Shown: one piece after another, positions 61,426-64,000 of the stretch | Layout of the letters: each line of letters opens with the position of its first letter | How positions within the stretch are numbered: the first letter of the stretch is position 1 | DNA from: Phaeodactylum tricornutum CCAP 1055/1 | Lineage: Eukaryota; Bacillariophyta; Bacillariophyceae; Surirellales; Neidiaceae | Reading direction: 5' to 3' | Assembly (NCBI RefSeq): GCF_000150955.2 | Contig: NW_002238036.1 | Location: 1-64,000, forward strand | Length of the DNA stretch: 64,000 bases | Made by a program: the position numbers and the translations under genes | Notes under the pieces: generated by a model | What the model was told of the DNA's origin: nothing | Databases searched by the model: none | The model's input: the letters and a program-made list of their open reading frames with translations, nothing else

Positions 61426-63306
61426 TCACTCGACACGCTGCTTCACCGTTACGGCACACTTGGGATCGTGACTCCCACTCATAAAAAATCGGTTCAACTT
61501 TTGCATGGTTGACCGTGTCGGATCGGCGACTTCGCAATCTTGACGGATTAGATGCAACGTGACCTGTAAGCTGTCTTTCGTCACTAGTCGCGGTGGCGCT
61601 GCTCTGGTTTCATCCCTGAGCATGAAAGGGTCTATTCCCTGAACCCACCTTAATAAATGATCACGGCCTTGCGAGCCAAGAAGTCCCTCGATACAAGCGT
61701 TTGGGAGGCCAGTTGATTGATAGTAGAGCTGTTGATGTGGATCGCTTTCAGCCCCTTCATGCGAAAAAGAATTCAGCAACGTAGCAATATTGCAACCGAG
61801 AAATCCGTCACACCAGTCTAATGGATATTTTGAGCGTGCAAACAGAGCGAGAACTGCCATAGCCACGGCGACGGATCGATCTTTGCCTTGTGCACAGTGA
61901 ATAAGGACGCGCCTGTGCTGCTGCGCGTGGAATATGCAAAATACAATACCCACTGCCATCCATTGTTCCAACTCGGAGTGATCCCGTTTGCCTTCCTTCA
62001 CTGGTAGCTGTAAGTAAAACCTTTTGTTGGTCGCGTCTGGATCCAGAGTCGACTGGTGAATGTCCAGATATTCCATGTCAGTCACGTTCAAAATGGCGTC
62101 GAAATAATGCCAACAGTAGGGAGGTCGGCCCGAGCGGCGGGTTCCAATCGAGATGCTGGTATTTCCTAACGTATTAAACGGTTTATGGGACCCGGGATTT
62201 TCGCGTTGAAGGAGATCTGTGAAAGGGTCTGGCGACGAGTCAAGTTCCGTTCGTCTGTACTTACTCACAATACTATCCATCCATACGTCCACCGCGTCGT
62301 CCTCGTTATTGTCACCGTCTCCACACTCTTCGAAAGTCACCGGTAAGGTCTCCGCATGCTTCCAAAACATGCACGGAGTCATACCGCGCGACCAAGCTTC
62401 CTCGTCATCAGCTGCACCTGGAGTGTACCAAAATCCCTGCCCGGTACTCGTTTCGTTCCACCAAACGCGAGGCGACTGTTGCACAGAGCAGTTGCAGCAT
62501 ACAAGGGCAAAATATGAAGTAGTATCAATCTGTGATGTGTCAAATTGGCGAGACGGTGTCATCCAGTACGGACGTAACGGTTTTGTCAAAGTTTTAATCA
62601 ACCAGTCTACGTTCACAATCGCCCCACTCCGATACAGTTCTTCGACGCGGTCGTCGATGACCGATTCCATTTGCTCGTGCTCCTCGGTCGAAATGACCCA
62701 GTCCCTTGGTGTGTGCAGGGCATTGTCCCACGGATCGGTCTGTGGGAGTCCACGTTCGCGTCGGTATCGACACACAATGCGATTCATTGTTGCCGCCCAG
62801 ATGGGGATCGTTCGCGATAGGCTGTCGGGCAACTGCTTGCGAACGGAAGCATCCAGCACGACAACACAACTAACAGACATTTCTTTATTTCTGCTCGCCA
62901 ACAATTCAATTAAAGGTAAATTCAACCGCTTCAGACTGAAAGCATGTACGTGACCGTCGGTGCTCTTGAAATAACATGAGCGATGGAGTTGCTGTTGTTT
63001 CGCCAACAACGGAATCGCGTACCAAGTTCCACAACGCGCATTGGCGACAATCGGACACTGTGATAATACAGCGTTACCAAAGAGTACGGTACTGGCGGAA
63101 GGCAACAAAATTGGTTCCAGAAACCTTTCAACATCGAATTGCAAGGAACAGAGACGATGCCGAGCTCGGTTGGCAAAGTTTTTATCTACGGGACGCTGGC
63201 GAGCTGGTTGTAATGAAACGCTGGGTGATAATCCTTCATTGCAGGTCATCGTTCCGGTAGACCCAGCAACAAGCTCGTTTTCCCGCTTCGATCCGGTTTT
63301 AGGCAT
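61426..63306 (-). CDS. RIT1: Initiator tRNA phosphoribosyltransferase (Rit1)
   Basis: 626 residues from ATG. Rit1 adds 2'-O-ribosyl phosphate to A64 of initiator tRNA-Met so that it is excluded from elongation. The N-terminal domain has NRARHRLCSLQFDVERFL, ANARCGTWYAIP and CYFKSTDGH, and the IWAATMNRIVCRYR block. The C-terminal part is a dual-specificity phosphatase-like fold with VLIHCAQGKDRSVAVAMAVL; the P-loop cysteine is present (HCAQGKDRS) as in fungal and plant Rit1. Overall length is slightly above yeast. An acidic insertion (CGDGDNNEDDAVD) lies in the middle. Stops of this gene and the phosphoesterase lie 92 bp apart. Confidence 0.93.
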   Translation of the reverse strand: MPKTGSKRENELVAGSTGTMTCNEGLSPSVSLQPARQRPVDKNFANRARHRLCSLQFDVERFLEPILLPSASTVLFGNAVLSQCPIVANARCGTWYAIPLLAKQQQLHRSCYFKSTDGHVHAFSLKRLNLPLIELLASRNKEMSVSCVVVLDASVRKQLPDSLSRTIPIWAATMNRIVCRYRRERGLPQTDPWDNALHTPRDWVISTEEHEQMESVIDDRVEELYRSGAIVNVDWLIKTLTKPLRPYWMTPSRQFDTSQIDTTSYFALVCCNCSVQQSPRVWWNETSTGQGFWYTPGAADDEEAWSRGMTPCMFWKHAETLPVTFEECGDGDNNEDDAVDVWMDSIVSKYRRTELDSSPDPFTDLLQRENPGSHKPFNTLGNTSISIGTRRSGRPPYCWHYFDAILNVTDMEYLDIHQSTLDPDATNKRFYLQLPVKEGKRDHSELEQWMAVGIVFCIFHAQQHRRVLIHCAQGKDRSVAVAMAVLALFARSKYPLDWCDGFLGCNIATLLNSFSHEGAESDPHQQLYYQSTGLPNACIEGLLGSQGRDHLLRWVQGIDPFMLRDETRAAPPRLVTKDSLQVTLHLIRQDCEVADPTRSTMQKLNRFFMSGSHDPKCAVTVKQRVE

Positions 63307-63800
63307 CGTCTGTAATATTGTGTTGGAAGGTCGCTTGCCGGGCTACAGGCAACAGAAGATGAGCACAATACGAATGCGTCTAGAATTCTGCAACAACGGA
63401 ACCAGGTGAGAATGATGAGTTATCGCTACAAAGGCAACTCGAAGTTTCATTTCGCAGAAACTGACAGTGAGCGCATACCTTCACTATTCGTTCCGACAAT
63501 CTGTGAAAGCGTCTGATTCTTGTAGAAATCTACGATGCAACTGATACGATAATAACAGAAGCTCACCTTCGTTTACGTTTATATGTCAGCTGACTGTGAA
63601 TACCGGATACCTGCAAGAGGCCAAATTACCCCTTTGGAAAGGTTCATACTTCACAATAGGTCATCAAGACTATTAACCATACACTAGAACTCCCTGCGGC
63701 ATTCCACTACCACCATTATGCCACGAAGTAGAACACTTGACAAACATTTGCCAAACTAAGCAATTTACTTCCTACGAAGCATCGGTGTCGTTTACTGCAA
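63307..63800. promoter_or_regulatory. Rit1 upstream region
   Basis: 494 bp between Rit1 and the stop of MnmE, both on the minus strand. Contains TGACAGTGA at 63462-63470 and TGACTGTGA at 63591-63599, about 155 and 285 bp before the Rit1 ATG. No ORF. Confidence 0.5.
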
Positions 63801-64000
63801 TTACTTTCCAATACAAAAATCAGCAAACAGTTTGTCTAGTACGTCTTCCACGTCCACCGCCCCGGTTATACGACCCAACTCTGATGCTGCGAGACGTAAT
63901 TCCTCCGCCGCGAGATCGACCGACATGGTGCCCTGCTGGGACAACGTCTGAAAACGTTCCAGAGCTTCTACCGCGGCTTGCACGTGCTGGCGATGACGAG
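63801..64000 (-). CDS. tRNA modification GTPase MnmE (TrmE/MSS1), C-terminal part
   Basis: About 65 C-terminal residues reach the window edge, so the gene is cut. [33 protein letters not shown] and the final [14 protein letters not shown] are diagnostic of MnmE; the terminal F-C-I-G-K includes the invariant cysteine of the helical domain. MnmE with MnmG makes 5-carboxymethylaminomethyl or taurinomethyl uridine at tRNA wobble U34. In a diatom it would be a nuclear gene for the mitochondrial or plastid enzyme; the N-terminal signal lies beyond the window. Confidence 0.93.
   Translation of the reverse strand, partial: RHRQHVQAAVEALERFQTLSQQGTMSVDLAAEELRLAASELGRITGAVDVEDVLDKLFADFCIGK

Noticed and set aside
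1-64000. tRNA genes, rRNA genes, CRISPR arrays, bacterial operons
   Set aside because: I looked for B-box-like GGTTCGAATC words, rRNA-like blocks and regularly spaced repeats, and saw none I could support by eye. A tRNA scan would be decisive.

Overview
The window is the left end of a nuclear chromosome of a marine diatom, most likely Phaeodactylum tricornutum or a close relative. It opens with a pure CCCTAA telomere array. The genes carry few, short (about 80-190 bp) GT-AG introns, stand on both strands without operons, and several proteins begin with signal peptides ending in the ASAF-like motif of diatom plastid import. Gene content is ordinary nuclear housekeeping of a photosynthetic eukaryote (DXS, Cdc20, exosome Rrp4, mitoribosomal mS38, SURF1). 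The species call is an inference from style and content; no search could be run.

Layout. 1-4.7 kb is telomere and AT-richer subtelomere: a short interstitial telomeric array, a Ty1/copia RNase H fossil, and decayed, partly duplicated ORF remnants. 4.7-13.4 kb: a RING E3 ligase (-), CDP-diacylglycerol synthase (+, 2 exons), two tiny ORFs and a three-exon nuclear-type protein with a WTPEEE block. 14-21 kb: glycine cleavage T-protein (+, 2 exons), plastid DXS (-), a probable plastid membrane protein (+) and a UMP/CMP-type nucleoside monophosphate kinase (+). 21.6-25.6 kb: a small membrane protein (-), a gene-poor stretch with a 51-bp triplicated repeat, and Cdc20 (-). 26.5-33 kb: MscS channel (-), aquaglyceroporin (+, 4 exons), Rrp4 (-), a small unknown (+), plastid-type histidine phosphatase (-). 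33-40 kb: CXC/LIN54-like protein (+, 2 exons), a mitochondrial repeat protein (-), a Golgi-type sulfotransferase (-, 2 exons), mS38 (-). 40.6-48.4 kb: a long disordered protein (+), a PhyH-family dioxygenase (-) whose start overlaps the end of an HMG-box gene (-, 2 exons), and S-adenosylmethionine synthetase (+, 2 exons). 48.5-64 kb: a CRAL-TRIO protein (-), a TPR-like protein (-), a secreted or plastid unknown (+), arginyl-tRNA synthetase (-), a plastid SOUL protein (+, 2 exons), SURF1 (-), a PPA29-like phosphoesterase (+), Rit1 (-) and the C-terminus of MnmE (-), cut by the window edge.

Splice junctions were worked out by hand from frame continuity and GT-AG borders; all listed joins keep frame. 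Starts were placed at ATG even where the open frame runs further upstream.

The most unusual signal is not a gene: the 9-mer TGACTGTGA (extended YTGACTGTGAR) occurs about 15 times on the two strands, where about 0.5 would be expected by chance. All but one copy are outside coding sequence, often 80-180 bp before start codons and sometimes as clusters or inverted pairs. No obviously new multi-gene system was found.
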